From Changshengia sp963803165 (lineage in GTDB: Bacteria > Chloroflexota > Dormibacteria > Aeolococcales > Aeolococcaceae): a stretch of 64,000 nucleotides of DNA. Position 1 is the stretch's first letter; every line of letters starts with the position of its first letter. Where the stretch lies: contig CAWDLK010000001.1 in assembly GCA_963803165.1 (NCBI GenBank), positions 372,001-436,000 on the forward strand, given 5' to 3'. The notes under the pieces are model-generated. The model had not been told where the DNA came from. It was given only the letters and a program-made list of their open reading frames with translations, and made no database searches. The position numbers and the translations under genes were made by a program. This document shows, one piece after another, positions 8,359 to 17,247 of this stretch.

Positions 8359-9723
8359 ATGACATCCCCAGCCGACGACCGGGTGATCTGCGTCATCGGC
8401 GCCGGCTATGTTGGCCTGGTGACGGCGGCCGGCCTCGCCGAGGCGGGGCGCGAGGTTCGGGTGGTCGAGGTCGACCCCGAGCGCAGGGCCGCGGTGGCCG
8501 CTGGCCGCTCCCCAATCCACGAGCCGGGTTTGGACGAGCTCCTGGGCGCGGTCGTCTCCTCGGGCGGCCTCCGGGCGGTGGAGACGATGGCGGAGGGGGT
8601 GGCGGGGGCCGGCATCGTGATCGTCGCGGTGGGCACGCCGCCCACTCCGGACGGGGAGGCCGACCTCTCCCAGGTCCGTCGAGCTGTCGACGAGGCGATC
8701 GCCCACGCGGCTCCCGGCGCTGTCGTCGCCATCAAGAGCACGGTGCCCCCGGGCACGGTCCGGGCTCTCAGCCGCTCCAGCCGTCGCGCTGACGTCGCCT
8801 TCGTGATGTTCCCCGAGTTCCTGCGCGAGGGCGCTGCCCTCGAGGACCTCCGCAAGCCGAGCCGGGTGGTGGTCGGGGGTGACGACGACGCTGCTGTCCA
8901 CCGGGTGGCGGCCCTCCTGGGCGGCCCCGAGACCACGCGGCTGCTCTGCGACAGCGTCAGCGCCGAGCTGATCAAGTACGGCTCGAACGCGTTTCTCGCC
9001 ACCAAGATCAGCTTCATCAACGAGATGGCCCAGCTCTGCGAGCTGACCGGTGCCGATATCGAGAAGGTGGCCGATGGGATGGGCCTCGACCCCCGCATCG
9101 GCCGCAGCTTCCTCAGCGCCGGCCTGGGCTGGGGCGGCTCCTGCTTCCCCAAGGACGTCCGCGCCCTCGAGACCTCGGCCGGGTACCACGGCCAGAGCTT
9201 CTGGCTGCTCAAGGCGGCCATCGAGGTCAACACCCAGCAGCGGCGGCGCTTCGCCGGCAAGCTGCGGGAGGGGCTGGGCGGCAGCCTCGAGGGTCGCCGG
9301 GTGGCCATCCTCGGGCTCGCCTTCAAGCCCTTCACCGACGACATGCGCCAGGCGCCCGCCCTCGACGTCATCCACCAGCTCGAGGACCTGGGGGCTGAGG
9401 TCGTCGCCACCGACCCGGTCGCCGTGGCCCGGGCTCGACCCCTGCTGGCCCAGACGATCCTTGTCGGTGATCCGTACCAGGCGGTGGCCGGAGCCGATGC
9501 GGTGGGGCTGGTCACCGAGTGGCCGGAGTACCGAGGGCTGGACTGGGGCCGGGTGCTCGCTCTGATGCGGGGCCGGCTGGTCGTGGACGGGAGGAACTGC
9601 CTCGATGGCGAGGCGATATCTGCCCGCGGGGGGGTCTACATGAGCATCGGTCGGCGACCCCGGGGAGCTCCACCGGTGGTCTCTGGAGCTCCGGCGGCGG
9701 TCACCCCCCTCCCCCTCGGGTAG
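8359..9723 (+). CDS. ugd: UDP-glucose 6-dehydrogenase (nucleotide sugar dehydrogenase)
   Basis: 454 aa, the usual length. The NAD-binding GAGYVGLVTA is near residue 15, followed by the VDPER adenosine-binding acid. SVSAELIKYGSNAFLATKISFINE marks the central helix, the catalytic cysteine lies in GGSCFPKD near residue 255, and the C-terminal UDP-binding domain has LGLAFKPFTDDMR. It oxidises UDP-glucose to UDP-glucuronate with two NAD+, in the cytoplasm. UDP-glucuronate would feed the decarboxylase at 3737-4738. The C-terminal 30 residues are proline-rich and look dispensable. Confidence 0.95.
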   Translation: MTSPADDRVICVIGAGYVGLVTAAGLAEAGREVRVVEVDPERRAAVAAGRSPIHEPGLDELLGAVVSSGGLRAVETMAEGVAGAGIVIVAVGTPPTPDGEADLSQVRRAVDEAIAHAAPGAVVAIKSTVPPGTVRALSRSSRRADVAFVMFPEFLREGAALEDLRKPSRVVVGGDDDAAVHRVAALLGGPETTRLLCDSVSAELIKYGSNAFLATKISFINEMAQLCELTGADIEKVADGMGLDPRIGRSFLSAGLGWGGSCFPKDVRALETSAGYHGQSFWLLKAAIEVNTQQRRRFAGKLREGLGGSLEGRRVAILGLAFKPFTDDMRQAPALDVIHQLEDLGAEVVATDPVAVARARPLLAQTILVGDPYQAVAGADAVGLVTEWPEYRGLDWGRVLALMRGRLVVDGRNCLDGEAISARGGVYMSIGRRPRGAPPVVSGAPAAVTPLPLG

Positions 9724-9737
9724 GGCCGGCGGAGGGC

Positions 9738-11360
9738 TCAGCCCCCAGTCGCCGTCAGGTCACCGGGGCGCAGCGGGGCGGAGAAGTCCTCGAACAGCTC
9801 GTATCCCGCCACGCCAATCTCGGTGGCGGTCACCCTCCGGTTTCGCATCAGCGCCTCGAAGGTGCCGATGGTGGGATCGCCGTCCACGAACAGCCACGGC
9901 GGGTCCGGGGAGGACTCCGCAGCTGCCTGGACGCTGGGGAATGCGATCGGGCCGTTGTAGACGGCCGCGGTGATGCTGCCTCCGCTGAGGTAGAGGATCG
10001 GCCGGGCGACCCAGTAGTCGGCGAACAGCACGGTGACGTGACGTGCCTCCAACGCGGCGACAATCTGATTCCGGTCCATCGGTATGGGAGCGAGCGTGGT
10101 GGTGGTGGACCCTGAGTTGACGGTGGGGCCGGCTGTCGTGAACGACGCCATGACCAGGTAGGCGGCGCACAGGCCGGTCGCGAGCAGCCGCCACTGTGAT
10201 CTGGCCGCCAGCAGGACCTGGGTGGCGGCGAATGCGAGCGGTATGCCCAGCGGGAGCAGGTAGCGGGGTTCGCACGGCACCCCGTTGAACCGGCCGACGA
10301 GCACCGCTGCCAGCGCGACGGGGGCCACGGCCAGCACCATCTCCGCTGCCTCCACCGACGTCAGGTCGCCGCGCAGGAGCCTGGCGAGGGGCCTGCGGCG
10401 CAGCCAGAGCACAGCCGCAGTGAGCGCGGCCAGCCCAGCCCAGGCCACCCACGGGGTCACTGTGGCGCTTCCGCACTGGGGAGAGGTGCCGACGAAGATC
10501 GGCAGCTCCTGCTCCACCAGTCCCTTCACGGCGTGGGGCACGGAGGTGCCGGCGCTGGGCAGGTTCTGGAGGGATGCCAGTCCGTGGGTGACGTTGTAGG
10601 CGATCCAGGGTGAGAACCCCACCAGCGCTCCGCACGCCGCCGCCGCCACACCCTGCCAGGTCCTCCGCCATCCGATGGCCGGCCCTCGGCAGAGCAGCGC
10701 CACGACGATCGGCAGCAGGGGCACTGCGATCAGGGCAAAGTTCCAGAGGCCGACGCCCGTCACCAGTCCGAGGAGGGTCCAGTTCCGAAGCCGGGCGCCG
10801 CCCGGTCGCCAGCCGATGCGTGCCGCCAGGGAGAGGCTGACGACGGCGAGAAGCATGGTCTCGGCGTAGCCGCTGAGGGCCTTGGTCGACCAGATGAGGA
10901 CAAAGAGGGGGAACACCGAGCCGACGCCCGCGAGCAGGAGACCGGCCGATCGGCGGCCAAAGACGGTGCGGCCCAGGTCCCAGAGGGCGACCACGTAGAG
11001 CGCGGCGATCAGCGCGAGCGGCACGATGACCGCGATCACGGTGGGTCCGAGGAGCCAGACGAAGGGGGCCATGAGGTAGCTCTCCAGCGCACCCTGGTAG
11101 TGCTGGTTGGCCTCCATGAGCACCAGGTGCCCCTGGGTGATCCTCAGGGCGGTGAAGGCGGTCGTCGCCTCGTCGCCGTCGAGAACGGTGTGCAGGCCAA
11201 AGGCCAGCCGGCTGGCGAAGGTCCCGAGCAGGAGGAGTGCCAGGAGAGCCGTGCCCCAGCGCCGGGTGAGGTCCGGTCCCAGGCCGTCGCGGGACCTGCG
11301 ACCGAAACCTCCGCTCACCGCTGCGCCGTCTCCGCGTGGCGAGTTGGGCAGGGCGCTCAT
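9738..11360 (-). CDS. GT39/ArnT-like membrane glycosyltransferase
   Basis: 540 aa with about ten predicted membrane helices and a C-terminal extracytoplasmic domain. The first loop after helix 1 contains LDGDEATTAF; an acidic pair at this position is the catalytic/metal site in PMT/ArnT (GT-C) enzymes that use polyprenyl-phosphate sugars. The motif is followed by the amphipathic region typical of the first periplasmic loop. It sits between ugd (convergent, 14 bases apart) and yvcK (divergent). TAGGAT eight bases before the ATG suggests a leaderless start. Donor and acceptor are not predictable. Confidence 0.75.
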   Translation of the reverse strand: MSALPNSPRGDGAAVSGGFGRRSRDGLGPDLTRRWGTALLALLLLGTFASRLAFGLHTVLDGDEATTAFTALRITQGHLVLMEANQHYQGALESYLMAPFVWLLGPTVIAVIVPLALIAALYVVALWDLGRTVFGRRSAGLLLAGVGSVFPLFVLIWSTKALSGYAETMLLAVVSLSLAARIGWRPGGARLRNWTLLGLVTGVGLWNFALIAVPLLPIVVALLCRGPAIGWRRTWQGVAAAACGALVGFSPWIAYNVTHGLASLQNLPSAGTSVPHAVKGLVEQELPIFVGTSPQCGSATVTPWVAWAGLAALTAAVLWLRRRPLARLLRGDLTSVEAAEMVLAVAPVALAAVLVGRFNGVPCEPRYLLPLGIPLAFAATQVLLAARSQWRLLATGLCAAYLVMASFTTAGPTVNSGSTTTTLAPIPMDRNQIVAALEARHVTVLFADYWVARPILYLSGGSITAAVYNGPIAFPSVQAAAESSPDPPWLFVDGDPTIGTFEALMRNRRVTATEIGVAGYELFEDFSAPLRPGDLTATGG

Positions 11361-11368
11361 GGCCGGGC

Positions 11369-11374
11369 ATCCTA
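11369..11374 (-). promoter_or_regulatory. Putative -10 hexamer of the GT39-like gene
   Basis: TAGGAT on the minus strand, eight bases before the ATG at 11360, the same arrangement as at 4747-4752. Confidence 0.4.
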
Positions 11375-11437
11375 GCGGGAGTGGTGGCCGGCTCAGCCGC
11401 CCGCGTCGCGGCGGTGGGACAATCCGGCCCGAAGGAG

Positions 11438-12733
11438 ATGAAGGAGCGGCTTCGACCCGGACAGACCCTGACCCGGCTGCTTACCCCCGGCCTTCACGTG
11501 AAGCGCTGGCTGCTGCTGCTGATGGTCGGCATCGTCATGGTCGCCCTGGCGATCGGCTACGTCCTGCGCGACATCTACTACGCCAACTACCGTTTCCCCG
11601 ACTTCGTCTCCGACCTCACCCTCCAGTTCCTCCCCCGCTCCGTGCGCGGCCTCCTCTTCTTGGCCGTGGGGGTCGCCATCATCGGGATCAGCTTCTACTT
11701 CCTGGGCCGGTCGGTGCTCGGCCCCTTCCTCCCCGGCAGCTCCTCCGAGGGCTTTGTTCAGCAGCTCTACACGTACCGCCTGCTCTCCCGGGGCCCGCGG
11801 GTGGTCGCCATGGGCGGCGGGACCGGCCTCTCGGCGCTGCTCCGGGGCATCAAGAAGTACACGGGCAACATCGTCGCCATCGTCACCGTCGCCGACGACG
11901 GGGGCTCGAGCGGCCGGCTGCGCGAGGAGTTCCGCGTCCTCCCTCCCGGGGACTTTCGCCAGTGCCTGACCGCCCTCGCCGAGACCGAGCCGCTGATGAC
12001 CGATCTCTTCCAGCACCGCTTCACCGGCGAGGGAGAGCTGGGCGGCCACTCCTTCGGCAACCTCTTCATCACCGCGATGACGGAGATCACCGGGGACTTT
12101 GAGCACGCCATCCGGGAGTCCGGGCGGGTGCTCGCCGTCCGCGGCGCGATCGTCCCCAGCACGCTCACCGACGTCGTCCTCTGCGCCGCGGCGGGCGAGG
12201 AGCTGCGGGTCGGGGAGTCCAAGGTCCCGGTCGGAGACGGCCACATCGACCGGGTCTTTCTCCAGCCCACCGCGCCGCCCATCAACCCGGAGGCCGAGGC
12301 CGCCGTCCTCGATGCCGAGATGATCATCATCGGGCCCGGATCCCTCTACACGTCGATCCTCCCCAACCTGCTGGTCGACGGCATGGTCGAGGCGCTGCAG
12401 GCCAGCCCGGCGGTCAAGGTCTACGTCTGCAACGTGGCCGGCCAGCCCGGCGAGACGGTCGGCTACACCGTCAGCGAGCACCTCGACGCCATCCAGGCTC
12501 ACGTCGGCGTCAACCTCTTCGACTACGTGGTGGTCAACAGCAACCTCGCCCCGCCGCTTCCCCCCTCGTCACTCCGCGCCGGCGTGGACCGGGTCACCTT
12601 CGACCGCCAGAGGGCCCAGAACCACGCGGTGCGGTACGTCCTCGCGGACGTGGTCAGTCCCGCCATCAGCTCCCACCACGATCCGGAGAAGCTCGCCCGG
12701 GTGGTGATGAAGCAGATCTGGCGCCAGCGCTAG
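11438..12733 (+). CDS. yvcK: YvcK/CofD-like protein (gluconeogenesis factor family) with N-terminal membrane anchor
   Basis: 431 aa from the ATG at 11438; longer in-frame starts overlap the divergent gene. Two hydrophobic segments (about residues 18-40 and 68-90) precede the soluble domain, which begins at VVAMGGGTGLSALLRGIK and continues with TVADDGGSSGRLR, GHSFGNLF and IIIGPGSLYTSILPNLL, all hallmarks of the YvcK family. Family members bind UDP-GlcNAc and influence carbon flux to the cell wall. The usual partners rapZ and whiA are not adjacent. AAGGAG lies directly against the start codon, too close for a normal ribosome binding site. Confidence 0.92.
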   Translation: MKERLRPGQTLTRLLTPGLHVKRWLLLLMVGIVMVALAIGYVLRDIYYANYRFPDFVSDLTLQFLPRSVRGLLFLAVGVAIIGISFYFLGRSVLGPFLPGSSSEGFVQQLYTYRLLSRGPRVVAMGGGTGLSALLRGIKKYTGNIVAIVTVADDGGSSGRLREEFRVLPPGDFRQCLTALAETEPLMTDLFQHRFTGEGELGGHSFGNLFITAMTEITGDFEHAIRESGRVLAVRGAIVPSTLTDVVLCAAAGEELRVGESKVPVGDGHIDRVFLQPTAPPINPEAEAAVLDAEMIIIGPGSLYTSILPNLLVDGMVEALQASPAVKVYVCNVAGQPGETVGYTVSEHLDAIQAHVGVNLFDYVVVNSNLAPPLPPSSLRAGVDRVTFDRQRAQNHAVRYVLADVVSPAISSHHDPEKLARVVMKQIWRQR

Positions 12734-12761
12734 GTCTGGGTCGGGGGCCCGTGGCGTGGCC

Positions 12762-14159
12762 CTACGGGTGCCGCAGAAGGCGCAGGTAGCCCTCCAATCC
12801 GATGCCGTTGCCGGGCAGTCGCCCGCGCCAGTACGAGACCATCAGCAGCACGGTGACCGCGGCCAGAACTCCGGCAACCACGCCGGCGGCGACCTTCAAC
12901 CAGCGACGCTGGAGCGAGGCGAAGAAGACCGCCAGCGGTATGGCGAGGATGGGGAGGATGTTGACGTAGATCCGGTTGCCGAAGCCTTCGGAGAAGGACC
13001 AGTCCCACCAGCACGACATGAGATACCAGAAGGGCAGGAACGCGACCGTGACCGGCATGGCGAGGTCGCGGCGCTGCCACCAGGCGATGGCCAGACCGAC
13101 GGCGCAGAGGCCCAGGGCGGGCGCGTAAGGCAGGAGCCCGTGGGGGACGAGGGCAAAGAGAGATGCCAGCAGCTGGGGGTGACCCAGGGAGAAGCTCTGG
13201 TCCACGTACGGATCGACGATCAGGTGTCCGGTGGCGACCCACCATGTGAAGACCTGGGGTACCAGGCAGGCAGCGGCGGCAACCAGTACCAGAGCGCTGC
13301 GCCAGAGGTGGTGTCCGAGCAGGGCGAGTCGTGCCCGCAGCGCCGCCAGCGAGCCGACGCCCAGCAGCAGTACCCCGGGCAGCAACACCGCGTCGGTGAT
13401 GCGGATCGCGACCACCGCGCCGATGGAGAGAGCGAGGCTGAGTGCCCGCCACCACGACGCCGGTCGCTCGAACCAGCGAACTGTGCAGAGGAGGGCCACC
13501 GCCACCGCCGCGAAGGAGAAACCCTGGCTGAAGATCGAGTCGTAGGTGATGTAGTGAAAGAGGCTGGACCCGAAGACGATGACGACCAAGGTCGCCGCCA
13601 CCACCCCGTCCGTGAACCACCGGCGGAGCACGGCCCGGAGCGCGAGGAGCCCCAGGGCGGCGTAGACGGCTGCCCCGGTTCCTACCGCATACAGCTCCGG
13701 GCTCGTGTACCCGTTGGCGTTGAGCCCCTGGGCCAGCGCGAGGAGATGGCCGGCCAGGAAGAAGGGGATGAGCAGGGTCGCCTCGCCCACGGGGTACTGG
13801 TCGAGCCAGTTGCCGATGGGCTCCAGGGTCAGCCCGTAGGTGGACGGACGGAAGGGCGCGTACTGCGAGTTGTTGAGGAAGTGGTGGAGAAGGACGCTCC
13901 TGAGGCTGGGGTCGCCATAGACGAGGTAGGCCGGGAGGTAGGCGTAGTACCCCTCGCCATCAGAGCGCACAGGTGGCTGGTGGGGGAGCCCGAGGTGATA
14001 GATGAGCCAGTAACAGAGCAGGCTGAGCACGAGGGTGGCCACGATCACGAGCTGTGAGAGTCCGATGACCCTGGCGCGGCCCCAGATGCGCTGCCCCGCA
14101 TCCGCCGCCGTTGGACTCACCTCCGGGCGGTCGGGGCCTGCCTTGGGAGTGCTGCGCAC
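12762..14159 (-). CDS. Polytopic membrane protein, putative glycosyltransferase
   Basis: 465 aa from a GTG at 14159, chosen because AGGAG lies seven bases upstream; a longer frame to 14816 has no membrane-protein character and overlaps HU. About ten hydrophobic helices are present, the first near residues 30-52. The first loop after helix 1 contains RSDGEGYYAYLPAYLVYGD, an acidic motif at the position where GT-C enzymes keep the catalytic acid, and a second loop has TYDSIFSQGFSF. It is convergent with yvcK (28 bases). Substrate unknown. Confidence 0.75.
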   Translation of the reverse strand: MRSTPKAGPDRPEVSPTAADAGQRIWGRARVIGLSQLVIVATLVLSLLCYWLIYHLGLPHQPPVRSDGEGYYAYLPAYLVYGDPSLRSVLLHHFLNNSQYAPFRPSTYGLTLEPIGNWLDQYPVGEATLLIPFFLAGHLLALAQGLNANGYTSPELYAVGTGAAVYAALGLLALRAVLRRWFTDGVVAATLVVIVFGSSLFHYITYDSIFSQGFSFAAVAVALLCTVRWFERPASWWRALSLALSIGAVVAIRITDAVLLPGVLLLGVGSLAALRARLALLGHHLWRSALVLVAAAACLVPQVFTWWVATGHLIVDPYVDQSFSLGHPQLLASLFALVPHGLLPYAPALGLCAVGLAIAWWQRRDLAMPVTVAFLPFWYLMSCWWDWSFSEGFGNRIYVNILPILAIPLAVFFASLQRRWLKVAAGVVAGVLAAVTVLLMVSYWRGRLPGNGIGLEGYLRLLRHP

Positions 14160-14651
14160 GTGGGATCTCCTGCTGAGGACGGCCCGGCAAGAGTTGCATA
14201 TCGGTGGCAGGTCTGGGACCGTCGGACCGCCGCCGCTTGCACTCCCGGGCAGTGTGCGCGATCCTGCCGCGACTGCAGCCGGCCCTTGATCAGCACGGAA
14301 GGTCAAGGCGCAGCCGGCGGGCGGCCAGCGGCTCCCCGAGGCCGTCTCCAGAGGCGGTACCGCTCCGCTCCCGCGACGACGGTGGGGTCGGTGACGTCGA
14401 GGTCGGGCTCCACCCGCACGAGGTCCGTGCCGAGCGCGACGCCGCGGTCCCGATCGTGTCGAGGGCTGCGCCCAGGGGTGTGACGTCGTGTCCTCGCTCG
14501 CATCCTGCTCGCGGTCGGACACGGCGTCTTGGCAGTCCGGCCGAGATTCCTTGCACCCGTGCCCCGCGGCACTTGCGAAAGTTGAGAAGAGGCGTTGCCG
14601 GCCCTTACAATTCAGATGATTTCCGCATCCGTCCTGCATGGGAGAGAGAGC
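14160..14651. other. 492-base stretch without a supported gene
   Basis: Both strands carry reading frames of 70-110 codons, but none has a recognisable domain, a ribosome binding site or a membrane pattern. The last 70 bases hold the HU promoter. The rest could be a decayed gene; I see no repeat or RNA fold I can support. Confidence 0.4.
14582..14611 (+). promoter_or_regulatory. Sigma70-type promoter of the HU gene
   Basis: TTGAGA at 14582-14587 and TACAAT at 14606-14611 with an 18-base spacer; the predicted transcript has a leader of about 34 bases before the ATG at 14652, with a purine-rich GGGAGAGAGAG site. Confidence 0.6.
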
Positions 14652-14978
14652 ATGGCCGACGTTGTTACGCGCGATTCCCTGGCCGAGATGTGGAAGGCGA
14701 AGGTCGAGGAGGAGGAGGGAGCGACCTACGCCATGGCCCGCGCCCGCGACGACGTGCGCTGGTTCTTCGATGCCATCACCGACGCGCTGCGCCGGGGTGA
14801 CGAGGTCCACGTCCACGGCTTCGGGACCTTCAAGCTCCAGCAGCGCGCGGCCCGGATGGGGCGCAACCCCCGCACCGGCGAGGCGGTGCGGGTGGCGGCC
14901 CGCAAGGTGATCCGGTTCGCCCCCTCGGCCACGCTCTCGGCGTCCCTCAGGGGGGGTGGCCGCCGCGCCAAGAGTTGA
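14652..14978 (+). CDS. hup: HU-family DNA-binding protein
   Basis: 108 aa, slightly longer than the usual 90. The core signature of bacterial HU/IHF proteins is present: VHVHGFGTFKLQQRAARMGRNPRTGE, the conserved arm with the proline, then VRVAARKVIRFAPSATL and a short basic tail (RGGGRRAKS). The N-terminal helices are unusually acidic (KVEEEEG). It would compact or bend DNA in the nucleoid. The start at 14652 is preceded by a purine-rich site; a start at 14595 would lie at the promoter and is rejected. The carboxypeptidase gene follows closely. Confidence 0.93.
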   Translation: MADVVTRDSLAEMWKAKVEEEEGATYAMARARDDVRWFFDAITDALRRGDEVHVHGFGTFKLQQRAARMGRNPRTGEAVRVAARKVIRFAPSATLSASLRGGGRRAKS

Positions 14979-15010
14979 CCGGGCGCGGTCGCGCCGGCGT
15001 CGAGGCTGAC

Positions 15011-16300
15011 GTGAAACGCCAAGCAGCCTCGCGCCCCGGCGGCGGGCCCCTGCTGGGCATCGGCTTCGCGGTGCTGGGGCTGCTCCTGGTCGGGGGAGGC
15101 GTGCTGGCGGGGGTGCGACTGACGCGCACCCCGCCGCCGCCCCACCTCGACCTCGGACTCCCGTCCGCGCTCGCGCTGGCCCCCGGCACCGCGCCCCCGG
15201 TGCCCCTGCCCACGATGGGCGGGTTTGACCTGGTGTCGACGGACCTCGGCCAGCTCGCCGAGCTGGCTCCGACCGCCGTGCTGCCCATCGGCTCCATCGC
15301 CAAGGTGATGACGGCCCTGCTGGTGCTCGGCAAGGATCCCCTGACCGGTGAGCAGCCCGGCCCCACCTACACCATCACCGGCCAGGACGTCGCCTTCTAC
15401 GAGCAGGTGATCGCCGAGGACGGGTCCAACATACCGGTGACCGTGGGGGAGCAGTTCAGCGAGCGGGAGCTGCTGCTCGCCCTGCTCCTTCCCTCCGCCA
15501 ACAACATCGCGGAGACCCTGGCGGTGTGGGTGGCCGGCTCCCAGGCCACCTTCATCTCCCGGCTCAACGCCGAGGCCACGACACTGGGGATGACCCAGAC
15601 CCACTTCGCCGACGTCAGCGGGTACAGCCCGCAGACGGTGTCGACCGCCGAGGACCTCATCAAGCTGGGGGAGGCCGCTCTGGCCAACCCGGAGCTCGCC
15701 GCCCTGGTCGCCACCCCCTCGGCGACCATGCCCAACGGCTCCACCGTCCAGAACGTCGACACCGACCTGGCCACGGTCCCCGGCTGGCTGGGGATCAAGA
15801 CCGGGTCGACCTCCCAGGCCGGGGGATGCCTGCTCTTCGCCGCCCAGCACCGGGGGCCGCTGGGCGGCGCGGCGGAGGTGGAGGTGGTGGGCGCCATCCT
15901 GGGCCAGACCACCCCCGACGGCGACGTCAACCAGGAGCTGGAGGTTGCCCTCGACGAGGCCGCCAACGCGGTGAACGCCGCCTTCGACGCCTATCAGCGC
16001 GTCGATCCGAGCACCCTGACACTCCCCGCGCTCGGGGGCACGGTGTCCTCGGCCTGGGGGACTCGGTCGGGCCTCACCGCCGGCTTCGAGACCGGCGCGC
16101 TCCCCGTCGAGGTGCGGATCGGCGCCATGCTCCACCTCTCGGCGACCGAGGTGCACCATGCCGACGCGTCGTCGATCACGGCGGGGACGGTGGTCGCCCA
16201 CGTGACCGGCAGCCTGGGCGGCACCACCGTCGCCACCTGGAGCGTCACGGCCACCGGGGGGCTCGGCGAGCCCTCGTGGCAGTGGCTCCTCACCCACTGA
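15011..16300 (+). CDS. D-alanyl-D-alanine carboxypeptidase (peptidase S11, DacA-like)
   Basis: 429 aa from GTG at 15011 (GAGG five bases upstream); a TTG at 14975 is an alternative. An N-terminal membrane segment near residues 13-33 anchors or exports it. The three active-site motifs of S11 penicillin-binding proteins are visible: SIAK (SxxK) near residue 96, SAN (SxN) near residue 161, and KTG in IKTGST near residue 262. It removes the terminal D-Ala of peptidoglycan stem peptides outside the membrane. A C-terminal domain of about 110 residues (from about residue 320) follows. Confidence 0.92.
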   Translation: MKRQAASRPGGGPLLGIGFAVLGLLLVGGGVLAGVRLTRTPPPPHLDLGLPSALALAPGTAPPVPLPTMGGFDLVSTDLGQLAELAPTAVLPIGSIAKVMTALLVLGKDPLTGEQPGPTYTITGQDVAFYEQVIAEDGSNIPVTVGEQFSERELLLALLLPSANNIAETLAVWVAGSQATFISRLNAEATTLGMTQTHFADVSGYSPQTVSTAEDLIKLGEAALANPELAALVATPSATMPNGSTVQNVDTDLATVPGWLGIKTGSTSQAGGCLLFAAQHRGPLGGAAEVEVVGAILGQTTPDGDVNQELEVALDEAANAVNAAFDAYQRVDPSTLTLPALGGTVSSAWGTRSGLTAGFETGALPVEVRIGAMLHLSATEVHHADASSITAGTVVAHVTGSLGGTTVATWSVTATGGLGEPSWQWLLTH

Positions 16301-16304
16301 GGGG

Positions 16305-16751
16305 TTACCAGGCGGCGTCCGTCCTCGCGGCGGCGTCGCGCAGCGCCTGGACCGCCGCGGCCGTCTGGCCCGCAACGTCCGTGGCGACCCGGATGGTCTC
16401 CAGGTGGTCCCTGGCCACCACCATCTCGATCTCGTGCAGGCCGAGGTGGGGACGGGCCGCGGGCTGGGACGCGTAGGCCTGGAGCTGGCCCAGCCACTTC
16501 TGGCGGAGCGCTCGCGGCGAGATCTCCCCGGCCTTGACCCGCAGACCGGCGCCGCCCGGCCCGGGCGCCAGGCGGAAGCGCAGCGCCATCCGACCCGCCT
16601 TGACGCAGGCCTCGCAGCGGCCGCTGCGTTCGTCGGGGATCTCGGGGCGCTTCTGGCAGACCCGGCACATGGCCCGATGGTCGCAGATCGCGTATCCGAG
16701 CGCCCGGCCGTCGACGGTTGAGAGGAGCGAGCAGCACCGCACACCCTCCAT
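16305..16751 (-). CDS. Unknown protein with small zinc-ribbon-like Cys pairs
   Basis: 148 aa from the ATG at 16751 (AGGGGAG directly upstream). CRVC near residue 30 and CEAC near residue 47 form two CxxC pairs separated by a short basic loop, so a structural zinc site is likely. A basic middle part and a helical C-terminal half follow (DHLETIRVATDVAGQTAAAVQALRD region). It converges on the carboxypeptidase gene with four bases between stops and is divergent from the XRE gene. I do not recognise the family. Confidence 0.6.
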   Translation of the reverse strand: MEGVRCCSLLSTVDGRALGYAICDHRAMCRVCQKRPEIPDERSGRCEACVKAGRMALRFRLAPGPGGAGLRVKAGEISPRALRQKWLGQLQAYASQPAARPHLGLHEIEMVVARDHLETIRVATDVAGQTAAAVQALRDAAARTDAAW

Positions 16752-16902
16752 CTCTCCCCTTCGGGCGGGCTGCTCAGCTCCGACTCTAGGGAGCCCAAAG
16801 GCATGCGTCAATAGGGCCGTATGACCTGAATCGAGGGTGCAGCCCGGGGCGCTCCCGGAGCAGGAGCGCCGGCCCGGGGAGCGAACGAATGGGCCCCGTG
16901 CG

Positions 16903-16931
16903 TTGACGAAAACACTGTCAGGTACTACATT
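16903..16931 (+). promoter_or_regulatory. Promoter and possible operator of the XRE gene
   Basis: TTGACG at 16903-16908 and TACATT at 16926-16931 with a 17-base spacer; the predicted start site falls at the ATG (16938), so the mRNA would be leaderless. The spacer carries the inverted repeat TGAC-N9-GTCA (16904-16920), a possible autoregulatory operator. Confidence 0.6.
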
Positions 16932-16937
16932 TCCCGC

Positions 16938-17207
16938 ATGAACGTCGAGGTCCGCGCCACCGGCCTCCGCACCATGCGGGACAGGCACAAGCTGACCCAG
17001 CGGGAGCTGGCCCGCCGTCTGGGGGTGACCCAGAACTACATCCCGGCCCTGGAGGCCGGCACCCGCAACCCCGGCCCCAAGCTGCGCCAGCAGCTCATGG
17101 CGCTCTTCCAGTGCGACTTCGAGGAGCTCTTCCAGGTGGTGATGATCAACCCCGTGGATCACCACGAGACGCTGCTCAAGCCGGTGGAGGAGCCCCGCTC
17201 CGCCTGA
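16938..17207 (+). CDS. XRE-family helix-turn-helix regulator
   Basis: 89 aa, a single Cro/C1-type HTH domain. The fold is seen in LRTMRDRHKLTQRELARRLG followed by the recognition helix VTQNYIPALEAGTRNPGP, and LFQCDFEELFQV closes the domain; the last 20 residues are an unstructured tail. No ligand or toxin domain is attached. It probably represses itself through the palindrome in its promoter. It lies 40 bases upstream of folB on the same strand, but folB has its own -10. Targets are unknown. Confidence 0.88.
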   Translation: MNVEVRATGLRTMRDRHKLTQRELARRLGVTQNYIPALEAGTRNPGPKLRQQLMALFQCDFEELFQVVMINPVDHHETLLKPVEEPRSA

Positions 17208-17234
17208 GCGCCGGGCCCGCCCGCCCCGCGTCAC

Positions 17235-17240
17235 TACAAT
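17235..17240 (+). promoter_or_regulatory. Putative -10 hexamer for folB, leaderless type
   Basis: TACAAT ends seven bases before the GTG at 17248. No good -35 box is visible in the GC-rich upstream sequence. Confidence 0.5.
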
Positions 17241-17247
17241 CGGGCGG

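Noticed and set aside
14160..14580. Frames of about 100 codons on both strands before HU
   Set aside because: No start signals, no domains, and both strands look equally open, as expected for GC-rich non-coding sequence.
12762..14816. A 684-aa version of the membrane protein starting at 14816
   Set aside because: The first 220 residues have no membrane or domain character and run antisense through HU; the GTG at 14159 has a good ribosome binding site.
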